Shown here: piece by piece, positions 35,110 through 45,473 of the stretch
Position numbering within the stretch: the stretch's first letter is position 1
How the letters are laid out: every line of letters begins with the position of its first letter
Source: Silurus meridionalis
Taxonomy: Eukaryota > Chordata > Actinopteri > Siluriformes > Siluridae
NCBI RefSeq assembly: GCF_014805685.1
Contig: NC_060884.1
Span: forward strand, 11,876,856 to 11,940,855
DNA: 64,000 bases
Direction: 5' to 3'
Translations under genes and position numbers: made by a program
The notes under the pieces: model-generated
Told to the model about the DNA's origin: nothing
Database searches by the model: none
Seen by the model: the letters and a program-made list of their open reading frames with translations, nothing else

Positions 35110-35640
35110 TCTGTGTCCTTGAAAGCAATGTCCTTTAAAGACAAAGAGACTTACTTTGTATATTTTCAAATTGCAAAAGTTATTTTGGTTTATTGTGTTG
35201 GAGTAAGTCAGATAAACACAATTAAGCTTTTCAAATGTAGATGTTAAGACTGAGAGAGTAATTGTTGTGAACGCCAACATGTGATGTGAACAGGCTAGGT
35301 ACAACAATTGAGCAATATTTAAGGGGAATGTTTGTTTTGATGAACAATGACAAAAAAAAAAGTATAAATAGGAATGTTGTTATTAAAGCAACCAGACAGG
35401 AGACAGCGAAAATGCCTGCTTGTGAAAATAGACAAACTATTTCTGCTTAATAGCAACTTTACAATATAACTCAATATTCTACAATATATAAAATCTTGCA
35501 CCTTGTGAAATAAAACATGACATTTATTTGAAGTTATAAGGAATACACATTTAATTTATTTTTTAATGATACTAAATTTTAGTGCATCCACTTGGAGATT
35601 GGTGAGAGTAAAATGTATGATTAAAATTAGAACAAACTTC
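35110..35640. other. non-coding stretch, nothing recognised
   Basis: AT-rich, short frames only. Confidence 0.4.
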
Positions 35641-35654
35641 CCAACATTTAATTC

Positions 35655-35825
35655 AATGTTGACCTTGAACATGATTGCAGTGGATCTGGAGCCTATCCAA
35701 CACTAGAACAAAATTCATCCAATTTATCCAGGATGTGACACCAGTCTATTGCATATGCATACACCCTATTCCGCACCTTCACACCTAACAGAAATCTAGT
35801 GTAACCAGCCCGCCTAATTATTCCT
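35655..35825 (-). mobile_element. SINE-like element, partial
   Basis: AGTGGATCTGGAGCCTATCC, GATGTGACACCAGTCTATTG and CACCTTCACACCTAACAG match the tail portion of the family at 8.1 kb. The head is missing. Confidence 0.6.
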
Positions 35826-35829
35826 AATT

Positions 35830-36980
35830 TATATGTTTATATTATACATTGAAATAATGCTATATTATAATAAAGAAATGTATGCTTGTCTTGCAATATG
35901 CTTGCCTTTCATGCTTTTGTGGTTAGATGCCTTTGGAGTGACCATATTTTTCTGCCCAAGGTCAAATTGCCTGATTTTGTGAACCATTTGTTTGACCTTG
36001 CAGATTATGGTGAAGGTGAACTTGTTATTGTGTGTTCTGTAAATGCCCTTTTTGTGCTTTTTTAGACCATCTATTCACCATGTTAACTTCAGCTAAAAAA
36101 TTTCTGTCATAAACGAAAGACACAAAGGGCTATTGTGTCTAAATAGACACTAGCACACTGATATCCTCATGGGCAAGTGGCATGCAAACTGAATCCAATA
36201 AACATAATTGAGTTCCTTATATATATATGTATATATACACTTTTTGAATAACATGCTTCAACACAATCTAAAAGTTACAATTAATCAACAAGTTTGTTCA
36301 GCCTGAATGAGCTCTACAATTAAGTCATGTGTACTTTGACATTGCTGGAATTTAATTTGGTATAAATTGAACCGTTTGACATTATCTCATTCTAATTGTC
36401 AGCTAGCATTTTATTAGCAATGTCAACATTTGGGTAAGCATTTTTGTTAAATCGCTTGTTAGAGGTTAGGCAGATCGAGAAAACATAGAAATTTATACTC
36501 TATTAAAAGTAAATTTTTACTCGCTGTAAACCTGATAATCATCATCTTCTTTGGGCAGTAATGAAAAGATGCGGTAAAGCAGATGGCAGGAAACAGACTC
36601 AGTAGTCCATTTTGTGTCCTTATAGAGTCAAAACTATACAGAAGACCATCTGTGTCTGCAGCATCATAGTCTGTTTAAGGATCTGTGAGGATCGTCTTTG
36701 GGGCAAAGGTTCTCAGGTTTAAAAATACTACTTGTTACTGTGTGATTTTTTTGGGTTTTAGAGCTTAATCTGTTCACTTTCTAAAACTCCACTACACAGT
36801 CTTCATTTCTAGCTAATTAAAATCCAAAGCATCCTGGCATCAATCAAGACTCATACACCAAGAGGAAACTTAAATGGATTGTGTGCATGGACTAAAAAAT
36901 AATTAGACATGGTCTATTAGAGCAACCCTTCAAGAACAAATCTTTAAAAAGGACTCACCTACCTAGCCTACCTCTAGCAA
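35830..36980. other. non-coding stretch
   Basis: Contains a short TATATATATG run at 36220. Nothing else was recognised. Confidence 0.4.
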
Positions 36981-36984
36981 CGTA

Positions 36985-37295
36985 AACAAACTTTTCCTTT
37001 TCTTTCTGCCTTCAGAGAATTTATTGCTTATCAAAGTTTGCTCCAAACCTCTACTTCTTTCCTTTTGACCTGCTGTATTGTTTGCACAGAATATTGTACT
37101 TTATTACCCTGTTAATCTGTTAAAACCTTTCATTCTGATTATATTAATGCATAATCATTAATTTTACACATCTACCTCATTATATCTGAATATACTCTTC
37201 TGATGTGCACTCTTTAACCAAGTACAACACATTTATTGTACTTTATTGTTTAGAATATTGTTGATTGTTGAGCTGAAATTAAATCTTGAATCTTC
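36985..37295 (+). mobile_element. L2-type LINE 3' UTR relic
   Basis: CTGTATTGTTTGCACAGAAT, GTACTTTATTGTTTAGAATA and AATTAAATCTTGAATCTT resemble L2-type 3' UTR words and tail. No coding part remains. Confidence 0.4.
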
Positions 37296-37463
37296 GTGCA
37301 ATTTTCGTCCCATTATTAAGTTCTGACAGTTTCAGATATTTCATATATAGTCATTTAGGTCTGTAACATGGTGTGACTGCAGCTGGTGTGGTTTCACTCT
37401 TTTTTTTTTGTTCAATTCCTGTCTAAAGTAATGAATCTCAAAACGAAAGAAAAGTTCATAGGT

Positions 37464-37464
<1 letters not shown>

Positions 37465-37510
<46 letters not shown>
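37465..37510. repeat. (CT)n microsatellite
   Basis: About 18 CT units, then TTCTCTCTCT. Confidence 0.95.
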
Positions 37511-37539
37511 GTGTACCTATTGTTAACATAAAACTTCTA

Positions 37540-37770
37540 AAGACTAAATAATGAGCCTCCTCAGGAGGTTAATTAAAGGCAGGTTCATGAATACTCCAAC
37601 AGATGCAAATGTAATTAGCTCTTTTTTAATTAGCAGCCCGTTACCAATCACTAGTATTTAGTATGTGTTTAAAGACTTCCTTGTGAACATTTTAATGCTA
37701 ATTAAATTCTACAAAATGAAGTAGACAATAAAATCGACGCATGTAATGATCCGAAGGTAAGTACTTGAAC
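37540..37770. promoter_or_regulatory. candidate conserved non-coding element
   Basis: The block is dense in homeodomain cores (GGTTAATTAAAGG, GTAATTAGC, TTTAATTAGCAG, GCTAATTAAATT) with a Meis/Pbx-like context. It has no transposon words and no frames. Such blocks are typical of enhancers near developmental genes. Untested. Confidence 0.35.
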
Positions 37771-38119
37771 ATTGATTACTGGATATTATTACCATTACAT
37801 CAATGAGTGTTGACACTGTTTATGCATAGAGAGAGAGACAAGCAGGCGATTCAAATGCTAATTCTAAATTTGCAGTTAATTAACACCTCTTAATTATATG
37901 AGTCACTGAGATAAAACAAAAAGTCAAACTTTTTTCTGGGGAAACATATTCATCAATAAATAATTAAGTGCAGGTTAGCAAAAAGAGAATAACATCAGAG
38001 GGGTAGAGTTGAATCAGTGAGGTTATTTGGGAACCAAGCTTTAAAAAAAAAAACACGATATGCATAATAATCATGCCACTATTGTTTGTATGAAAAATCA
38101 TTAACCAAAATATTCTTTT

Positions 38120-38345
38120 TCAATCCTAGATGCTGTGTTCTCTGTGTTTTTGCAGGTGACTGCTGAGCTTTCATGGAGCACTCCATGTCCTATTAGCTAA
38201 TTGAAGAGACTTGATGAATATGATCTCTGGTTTAACAAACATGAGGTTATTATGTGACATCACAAAATCTCTGAAGTTAACAAGGCTCATGTTAATAATT
38301 CTGTAATTAGAGAGAATGTTTGTTTAATTGCTGATCTGCTTTACA
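38120..38345. promoter_or_regulatory. candidate conserved non-coding element
   Basis: Complex sequence with CCTATTAGCTAATTGAAG, GTTATTATGTGACATCACAA (a CRE-like core) and TTCTGTAATTAGAGAG, and no mobile-element signature. The sequence around 38150 (TTTTTGCAG|GTGACTGC) resembles a splice acceptor, but no open frame follows for any distance. Confidence 0.35.
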
Positions 38346-38837
38346 CTAAAATGTTGTGTAGATGTAAAAGCATTACAGTTTTGCAAGATCCGACTGAAAC
38401 TAGAGACTTTTTTAACACTAAAATATCTCTGCAGTGTTTAATATATGGCTGAGAATCTTCAATAACATGGCCATACACCCTGCTGTGGAATTTTTTCCAC
38501 GGTTTGTGAAACTGTGAAAATGTCAAACAATGAGTGATTTTTTAAAATCCTATCAGGGATTTATTCGCACACCTGCATGCAGCTTTTAAACTACTTGCTA
38601 ATCTGTCCCAGTACTGAGCTCATACTACCCAAAGTGATCTCAGGAAATGACAATGTAGTACAGCTTGAATTCTTCAGGTCTGACTCATGGGAGTGTTGCA
38701 ATGACTTGAGCATCATCCTGTAGTTCATCAAAAATATGGAAAGTGCAAGATTGCCTTTCATTGTAGATTGCTTTGGATTCTCAGTGCTGTCTGGGTGAGA
38801 GGTTTGTGTCTACATGATTAAAGAAGTTAAATATATA

Positions 38838-39520
38838 TACAGTGGGTACAGAAAGTATTCAGACCCCCTTAAAATTTTCACTCTTTGTTATATTGCAGCT
38901 ATTAGCTAAAATTGTTTAAGTTCATTTCTTTTCCTCATTAATGTACACATAGCACCACATATTGACAGAAAACCACAGAATTGTTGACATTTTTGCAGAT
39001 TTATTAAAAAAGAAAAACTGAAATATCACATGGTCCTAAGTATTCAGACCCTTTGCTGTGACACTCATATATTTAACTCAGGTGCTATCCAGTTCTTCTG
39101 ATCATCCTTGAGATGGTTCTACACCTTCATTTGAGTCGAGCTGTGTTTGATTATACTGATTGGACTAGATTAGGAAAGCCACACACCTGTCTGTATAAGA
39201 CCTTACAGATCACAATGCATGTCAGAGCAAATGAGAATCATGAGGTCAAAGAAACTGCCTGAAGAGCTCAGAGACAGAATTGTGGCACGGCACAGATCTG
39301 GCCAAGTTTACAAAAAATTTCTGCTGCATTTTAGGTTCCTAAGAGCACAGTGGCCTTCATAATCCACAAATGGAAGACGTTTGGGACAACCAGAAACCTT
39401 CCTAGAGCTGGCCGTCCGGCCAAACTGAGCTATCGGGGGAGAAGAGCCTTGGTGAGAGAGGTAAAGAAGAACCCAAAGATCACTGTGGCTGAGCTCCAGA
39501 GATGCAGTCAGGATACATAT
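38838..39520 (+). mobile_element. Tc1-like transposon, 5' half with transposase start
   Basis: Starts TACAGTGGGTACAGAAAGTA with TTCAGACCCCCTT, a terminal repeat of a fish Tc1 subfamily. A start codon at 39240 opens MRSKKLPEELRDRIVARHRS, the first part of the paired-like DNA-binding domain. A stop follows 38 codons later. The frame shifts and continues as VAFIIHKWKTFGTTR and AGRPAKLSYRGRRALVREVK (39346-39467), the second helix-turn-helix and the GRPR-like AT-hook. The element breaks off at about 39520 without the DDE domain or right repeat. Confidence 0.88.
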
Positions 39521-39524
39521 AATG

Positions 39525-40394
39525 CAATACAATATACGTACTGTCAGTATTTAGGTACACAAAAATAGTACTGGGTAATATGAGGAAAGAAACACGTGAG
39601 ACAAAAATAAAAGGAAACACCTTAATAGGGACATATTATAGAATTATTTCTAAGATGATTGTTATTAGATATGATTGTTTTTTTAATAGCTCTGGTACAT
39701 TTTGCAGCTTGCTAAAGACTCCAGACCCTCTGTTAGCTTACGATGAATCATGAAAATAATCTATAAACAGTGACAAAAACTTATGTGGGATGTGACATGT
39801 TGGAAATGAGTTGATAGTTAATTATTGTTTGCTGGATCCATTTATTAATTGGTATTTATATTGTGTTGTCCTGACAATGGACAAGTGATATTAGTTTTCT
39901 TAAAATGAGTTAATCAAGTGCATCATAAAGATGAAAATGCTGGATATTGTTGGGAGTTTTATTCAATGACCCCTTACAGCTGAATAGAAAGCAGTGTAAA
40001 AAATTAGATTTTTCTTATATATGTAGAAGAGAAGGTGCCTTTGAATAAGTGCTCAGACTTCCATCATAACTGGCTGCAAAAAACCCCATAAATCCAAATG
40101 AAGAGCCCTGTGATTTGCATGAAGCTATAGAGGGACTAGAACCTAGGAGCATCTTTTTGTGACTCACAGACCTCACAGATGCAAATTTACAGGAATTTGC
40201 ATGGGCCAATGTCAGTGTTTTTATGTATGTTTTTGGTTGAGAAGAGGGATGTGTGTAGAGAGGATAACGCTTCTAACTGGAATTGCATTTTCCTTGTCAG
40301 AACACATTTGGCTTCATGTTTGCTTGAACTGACAGATACATCCTGAAGTCAACAACTTTCTAAAAAGTCTATGACAATAGGTATTGTAGCAATT

Positions 40395-40395
<1 letters not shown>
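39525..40395. other. non-coding stretch, nothing recognised
   Basis: No motif-bearing frames or repeats. Confidence 0.4.

Positions 40396-40396
<1 letters not shown>

Positions 40397-40475
<79 letters not shown>
40397..40475. repeat. (AT)n microsatellite
   Basis: About 38 AT units. Confidence 0.96.
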
Positions 40476-40481
<6 letters not shown>

Positions 40482-40889
40482 TGCATTATAAAATCAACCC
40501 AATAATATAACTCTTATATGAAGATTTACACATTCATATATTAAAGAGATCATATAATAAAAAAGATAAAATAATGGATGAGATGTTTTATTATTTGTCG
40601 CTCACAGAGTTTTAAATACATATTTCAACATTACCCAAAGCATGTATGAAACAAATGGATAATTTTTTAAATCTTATACTTCCTAGATGTGTATACCCCA
40701 GACTGTGAAAAAAACAACTTACTAAAAGTTATCTAAATAAAATTTAAAAAGTAAACTGAACTAAAATATTTTTATTTGAAATGCTCAGAAATAATACTTA
40801 GTTTATTCAACAAATATGTTGCTTCAATGTTGAAAACTGTACAATACTAAAAATGTTTTGTTAAACTTACATTAAAATGTTAGTTTTGC

Positions 40890-41025
40890 GTTAAAGCGTG
40901 CGTTTCTTGTTGGCGCATGCGCATTATGAAAGCGGAGCGCATGGCAATTTAAGACTTCAACTGCGGGGGTTCCTGAAAGGGCAGCATCGCGCCATATTAA
41001 TCCACTTGTTTCTGCTGAGTCACAG
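40890..41025 (+). promoter_or_regulatory. TATA-less promoter-like block with NRF1 palindrome and first exon
   Basis: GCGCATGCGC, a perfect NRF1 site, lies at 40913-40922, followed by GCGGAGCGCATGGCA and CGCGCCATATTAA (a YY1-like GCCAT core). This CpG-containing block stands out from the AT-rich surroundings. A splice donor CACAG|GTAATT follows at 41025/41026. Promoter activity is inferred. Confidence 0.45.
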
Positions 41026-41118
41026 GTAATTGTGAATCATTTTCATAATCGAATAACTTATATTTTTTATTTAATATGTGATGTGCTACCAAGCTAACTC
41101 CCTCATCTCTTTTACCAG

Positions 41119-41181
41119 TGTATTGTTGATGTGAAGAAGCGTGCCGGTTCAAAGCAGTCCAGCATTTCTGCCAAATCATAT
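41119..41181 (+). other. putative small exon of the captured gene
   Basis: The acceptor TTTTACCAG ends at 41118 and the donor T|GTAAGTTAT begins at 41182, enclosing 63 bp without a stop in one frame. The donor and acceptor fit consensus well. Exon status is inferred from the sites only. Confidence 0.35.
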
Positions 41182-41835
41182 GTAAGTTATGTATTAATCA
41201 TTTTTTAATTATCAACTAATTTTACGTCATAATTTTTGACGTGTAAGCTTTGATGTGGGTGTCCCAAAATAACTACGTATCTATTTAAATGTAGCTGCTT
41301 GTTACTGATTCCGCGCGGTTATGTTAGCTTTGAACCTCATTTAAAGTTTTGAATGCTTGGATTTGAAACAAATAGCGAATTTAAACGAGTCATTTGTTTA
41401 TTGGAAAAAAAATCCACAAGTAATGCAATGAGAGTTCAACGTGACGTTTATTAGTCATATGCATTTGCAACACAAGGAATATAACTTTGGATTGTGTCTT
41501 TGGCTATCCAGACCAACTTAGCTCAAGACAGTTAGCTAGCTTGAAATTACATTGAAAAAGTGTGAAATTGCTGAAACAAATCATGGACAAGGTTACAAAG
41601 GGGCAAACTGGCCCTGCCTATACTCAGATTGTGTCTGCTCAAGATGTCTGGCAAGTTGCCCTTTTCAAACTTTATTTCTAATTTGGTAGCACGCTTAGCA
41701 TTACATTTGTTCATTTTGTTTGCACATTATAAAAATAATAAAGCTGCAAGCACCACCATTGCACAGGCACTAATAACAATTAGTAATTACGTTTACATGT
41801 CAATTAATGCCCCCTCCTATCACTTAATCTCCTAG

Positions 41836-42144
41836 GACCCTGAAGACCACGGCACCAGAGGGGTAAAGATCGGAGTCCTCACTGTGGTTGAAGATGATGT
41901 TGGCACTCCTGTTTAACTGGCCACTGTGATAAACCGTGCAATAATCCTGGAAGAGGCCATTGTTCTACAGGATACTCCAGATCTGCCAGAAAACTTTGCT
42001 TACTTGTTAGGTCTCTTGTATGCACTCAATATCGAATACCCAAAAGAACTGAAATATACTTTTGAATTCATTCAGAAAATCTTCATGGATCTTGGCGGTA
42101 CCTGCTCTGCGAGAGTCCAGTCACTGAAATTAAAACTGTTGTAG
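41836..42144 (+). pseudogene. terminal coding exon of a fish multicopy protein, one in-frame stop
   Basis: The exon follows an acceptor CTCCTAG at 41835 and reads 102 codons to TAG at 42142. It starts DPEDHGTRGVKIGVLTVVED and includes LPENFAYLLGLLYALN, then YPKELKYTFEFIQKIFMDLG and VQSLKLKLL at the C-terminus. This C-terminal segment resembles a large, poorly characterised fish family often annotated as SAMD3-like; the SAM domain itself is not seen here. A TAA at 41914 interrupts the frame after TPV, where related proteins read through, so the copy is probably dead. The expected central exon is missing between 41181 and 41836. No biochemical function is known to me. Confidence 0.6.
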
Positions 42145-42569
42145 TTGACGATTTTGCAGATGTCACTGAAACTATGGCAAATCAAATGGGACAATGATTG
42201 TTGCAATTATACTTTAGTAATTAAGTATTTAAAAAAGTATTCTTCTTTATAACAATGTATTATTCGATTCAAACTTTGCAGCCTTGAGGAATACTGAAGT
42301 TTTGAGTTGAGGGGTTTTTTGTTTGTTTTTATCTGGCTGTACTGGTACAAGCTAACTATTTGTTCTGATACACTGTTACATATCATACTGTACTTTACCA
42401 AGTGTTTAGGTTTATTCAGATGCAGTGTTAATGTATTCTCAATGTTGATTTGCCAAAATAATACAAAATGCTATATACAACGCTTGAACCTTGAACCTTT
42501 GAGGTTTACTCTGATGCTTTTATTAATGTCTGTTTTGGATTTCTATGTACTTTGGTATTCAGTTGATCA

Positions 42570-44421
42570 GAATAGTAGTAGTAAAAGAAATTATACATAG
42601 TATTGTTGCTCCACTTACATACATTTGTAATCAATCTTTTTTTACGGGCATCTTTCCGTCTAAAATGAAAACGGCCAAGGTAGTACCCATTTTTAAAAGT
42701 GGAGATAAACATCAATTTACAAACTACAGGCCAATCTCACTACTTTCACAATTTTCCAAAAATTTTTAAAAGTTATATGTTATAAGACTTGATGATTATC
42801 TCAATAAATTCAACCTTATTTCAGATTATCAATTTGGTTTCAGGGCAAATAGAGCAACCTCAATGGCAGTCATTGAACTGGTTGAGGAGATATCTACAGC
42901 ATTTAACAATGGAGAGTACACTGTCGGTGTCTTTATTGATTTGAGCAAGGCATTTGATACCATTAATCATAATTACCTTTTGGCTAAAGTAGAACGATAT
43001 GGTATAAGAGGCATTGCCCATGATTGGTTGAGAGATTATCTTAGTGGCAGAGATCAATATGTACATATAAACAACTTTGACTCTGAAAGAACAAACATAA
43101 CGCATGGAGTGCCACAGGGCTCTATACTGGGGCCAAAGCTGTTTATAATGTACATAAATGATATTCCGAAGGTATTAACAAAGTTAAATTGTATCTTGTT
43201 TGCCGATGATACTAGTCTCTATTGCTCTGGACAAAATTTAGATTTTCTCTTGAAGATAGTGGAAAAAGAGCTTTCCAAATTAAAAACTTGGTTTGACTAT
43301 AACAAACTATCAATGAATTTGAATAAAACTAAATATATTATTTTTGGAAATAGAAAAATTGAGGAACCAATCAAAATTAAAATTAATCATATAGAAATTG
43401 AGAGAGTGTGTAATACAAAGTTTTGGGTATCTATGTTGATGATAAACTCAATTGGAAATTACACAAATTATTTAAAGACAAAAATATCTAAAACTATTGG
43501 TATAATGTGTAAAATTAAATCATTGATAAATCAAAATTCATTATATTTATTATACAATTCGCTCATTCTTCCGTACTTAAACTATTGTGTGGAAATATGG
43601 GGGAATAATTATAAATCTATTATCAAACCTATCTTCATATTGCAGAAGAAGGCTATTAGAATTGTTAACAGAGTTGATTATTACGCCCCAACTAACCCAT
43701 TGTTTATTAAAATGAATGCATTGAAATTACAGGATTTGGTGGATCTAAGCACAGCTGTAATGATGTATAAGGTTCACAATCTTAAGCTCCCAGTCTGTAT
43801 TCAGGAGAGGTCTAAGCCAAGAGAGACTCGATATAATTTGAGAGGAATCGGGGTCTATCAAAAAAATAAAGTTAGGACCAATACTAAAGCGAGGTGTTTC
43901 TCAGTTAGAGGAGTCAATCTATGGAATAGTCTGGAGGACAAAATAAAACAATCTATATCAATAAAGGTGTTCAAAAAAAATTTCAAACTAAATGTACTTG
44001 GTAGTTATATTGCATTAGAATGATATTGTTCAGTTTAGTTTAAAGATCATTAAAACTAGTAGACAGCCGGTGTATTATGTAATGATACATGGCAGTATTA
44101 GGGTAATGAAATGTTTAGAGGATAATAGACAAGGTGATTTGTGTAATGTTATTAGTAATGGCTTATATTTGAAAAATATTTTTATTAATATGTTATCTGT
44201 ATGAGCTGTTCATATATAGCTGGTAATATTCTTATATCTGTTTTCACTTTGCTGCTTTCTGATTATTGTTGCCTCATGTTGGGTATTTAAAATTGGTTGT
44301 GAATAGGGTTAGGCATCAATAAGTGTTTCACTTCAGCCTAAACCCCTTCAGTCATTGCTGTATTATAAAAATTATGTTTGTGTATGTTGTTTTGTTTGAA
44401 TGACTGAAGAAAAAAAAAAAA
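42570..44421 (+). mobile_element. L2/CR1-group LINE, 5'-truncated
   Basis: Coding sequence starts about 42584 (IVAPLTYICNQSF) and runs to 44023 in one frame with a single stop (TAA at 42767). The 3' UTR continues to a short A-run at 44409-44421 after GAATGACTGAAG. The endonuclease domain and 5' UTR are absent. It lies in the 3' part of the CACTG-ended unit, so it is younger than that unit. Confidence 0.88.
42863..44023 (+). CDS. LINE reverse transcriptase, palm to C-terminus, intact frame
   Basis: The 386 codons copy the RNA template of a non-LTR retrotransposon at the nicked target. Motifs in order: VGVFIDLSKAFDTINH (palm A, first catalytic Asp, residues 22-37); GVPQGSILGPKLFIMYINDI (palm B, about 89-108); ILFADDTSLYCSG (catalytic FADD, about 117-129); LSMNLNKTKYIIFGN (thumb entry, about 155-169). 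The C-terminal half ends TKARCFSVRGVNLWNSL. The frame upstream (42545-42769) holds the fingers region, GIFPSKMKTAKVVPIFKSGD and NYRPISLLSQFSK, separated by one stop. The Met at 42863 is only the first ATG after that stop, not a natural start. The endonuclease is missing, so the copy cannot move alone. Confidence 0.85.
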   Translation: MAVIELVEEISTAFNNGEYTVGVFIDLSKAFDTINHNYLLAKVERYGIRGIAHDWLRDYLSGRDQYVHINNFDSERTNITHGVPQGSILGPKLFIMYINDIPKVLTKLNCILFADDTSLYCSGQNLDFLLKIVEKELSKLKTWFDYNKLSMNLNKTKYIIFGNRKIEEPIKIKINHIEIERVCNTKFWVSMLMINSIGNYTNYLKTKISKTIGIMCKIKSLINQNSLYLLYNSLILPYLNYCVEIWGNNYKSIIKPIFILQKKAIRIVNRVDYYAPTNPLFIKMNALKLQDLVDLSTAVMMYKVHNLKLPVCIQERSKPRETRYNLRGIGVYQKNKVRTNTKARCFSVRGVNLWNSLEDKIKQSISIKVFKKNFKLNVLGSYIALE

Positions 44422-44429
44422 ACTAACTA

Positions 44430-44760
44430 AAGAATACTTTATACACTGTTTGACTGGAGTGTGGTTAGAGGTTTTGCTCAGATGCTTTTACTTTTGTCTG
44501 TTTTGGGTTTTTAGACAAAATATACTTGGTTTTTGGAAGCTCATCTTTTATTTTATGTTGAAACAAACAATGTTGTAGTTTTCATACAGTTTACAAAGTT
44601 TTCCAATGATGTTTGATAACATTTGTAGTTTTGTAGAAACATGCCTAATGCAGAAGACATGTATGTCATATGCCAGACTTTGTACTGTTGTGTTTTGGAC
44701 AAACTATTAAAAAATGGAGAGGGAGAGAAATTTGTTGTGGTTTATTACATTTTAAATATG
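44430..44760 (+). other. 3' UTR-like remainder of the captured gene
   Basis: Non-coding plus-strand sequence after the LINE, with ATTAAA at 44707 as a possible poly(A) signal. It contains a degraded repeat of 42501-42542 at 44468-44512. Confidence 0.3.
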
Positions 44761-45119
44761 AAAATAATTATGATTACATAATGGATCAATCTGTCCTAAT
44801 TGCATTCAGCAAACAAAAAATATTTTGTTTTGTTATTTGTTAGGTAAACTTGACAATATGTCAAGGATCTTAACAAAATACTTTGAGTTGCATGGTCTTC
44901 AGACCCTGTTTGTTCAGTTAACTCAAAAAGTGCTTTTGATAGGTTGCCTTATTATTTGAAGTTCACTCAACTTTTTTTTACAGTGCAGAATTCTGAGAAA
45001 TAAGCTAAATAAAATATTTTAATGTTATATTTGATATTTGTTAAGCAAATATCAAATATTGAAATCATCCTGAAATATAAGGTGGGTGCGCTAGATGTTC
45101 AATTTCTTTGTTCTATCTT

Positions 45120-45360
45120 CTATCTTTGATTCAATTTAATTATAATCATTTTTATTTCTAAAGTGCTTTTAACAATAGACATTGTCTTGAAGCAACTTTA
45201 CACATATAGATTGGAAATAAAAAAATGCATAACCTTGCTCTTTTTGTTTGTAATTTTGTCCCTAATGAGCAAACCAGTGGCGACTGTGGCATCTGGGTGG
45301 CACCAAATGTCCCTTCATTACAGTTAATAATTGTTAGGATTTAGGTTCCCCACTAGTTTT
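45120..45360 (+). repeat. dispersed fish repeat (AAAGCAGCTTTAC family)
   Basis: TTTATTTCTAAAGTGCTTTT, AACAATAGACATTGTCTTGA, AGCAACTTTACACATATAG, then GAGCAAACCAGTGGCGACTG and GGTGGCACCAAATGTCCCTT. This is the fullest copy of the family seen at 4.6, 58.4 and 61.2 kb. Confidence 0.65.
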
Positions 45361-45473
45361 ATTATATGTATTATATATGTGCCTTTAATTTTGATGCAAT
45401 TTCATACTAAAACTTATATATACATATGAATTAACCTTTTCACAACATTCTAAATTATTAGGATACACAGCAT

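Larger units (their letters stand above)
40701..44985 (+). mobile_element. candidate CACTG-ended DNA element carrying a gene and a nested LINE
   Basis: The left end reads GACTGTGAAAAAAACAACTT at 40701. The right end, read on the minus strand from 44985, is CACTGTAAAAAAAAGTTGAG. The ends are short imperfect inverted repeats of the CACTGTAAAAAA type, widespread in fish as EnSpm/CACTA-like or unclassified non-autonomous elements. Subterminal DNA on both sides is AT-rich with scattered AACTTA/TAACTC words. Inside are a promoter-like block, small exons, a coding exon and a 3' UTR-like region with an L2/CR1-type LINE. No transposase is visible and no clear target-site duplication was found. The alternative is a host gene with unrelated MITE copies on each side. 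Confidence 0.4.

Noticed and set aside
38145..38160. Possible splice acceptor TTTTTGCAGGTGACTGC
   Set aside because: No open frame follows on the plus strand and no donor partner was seen. Kept only as part of a candidate regulatory block.
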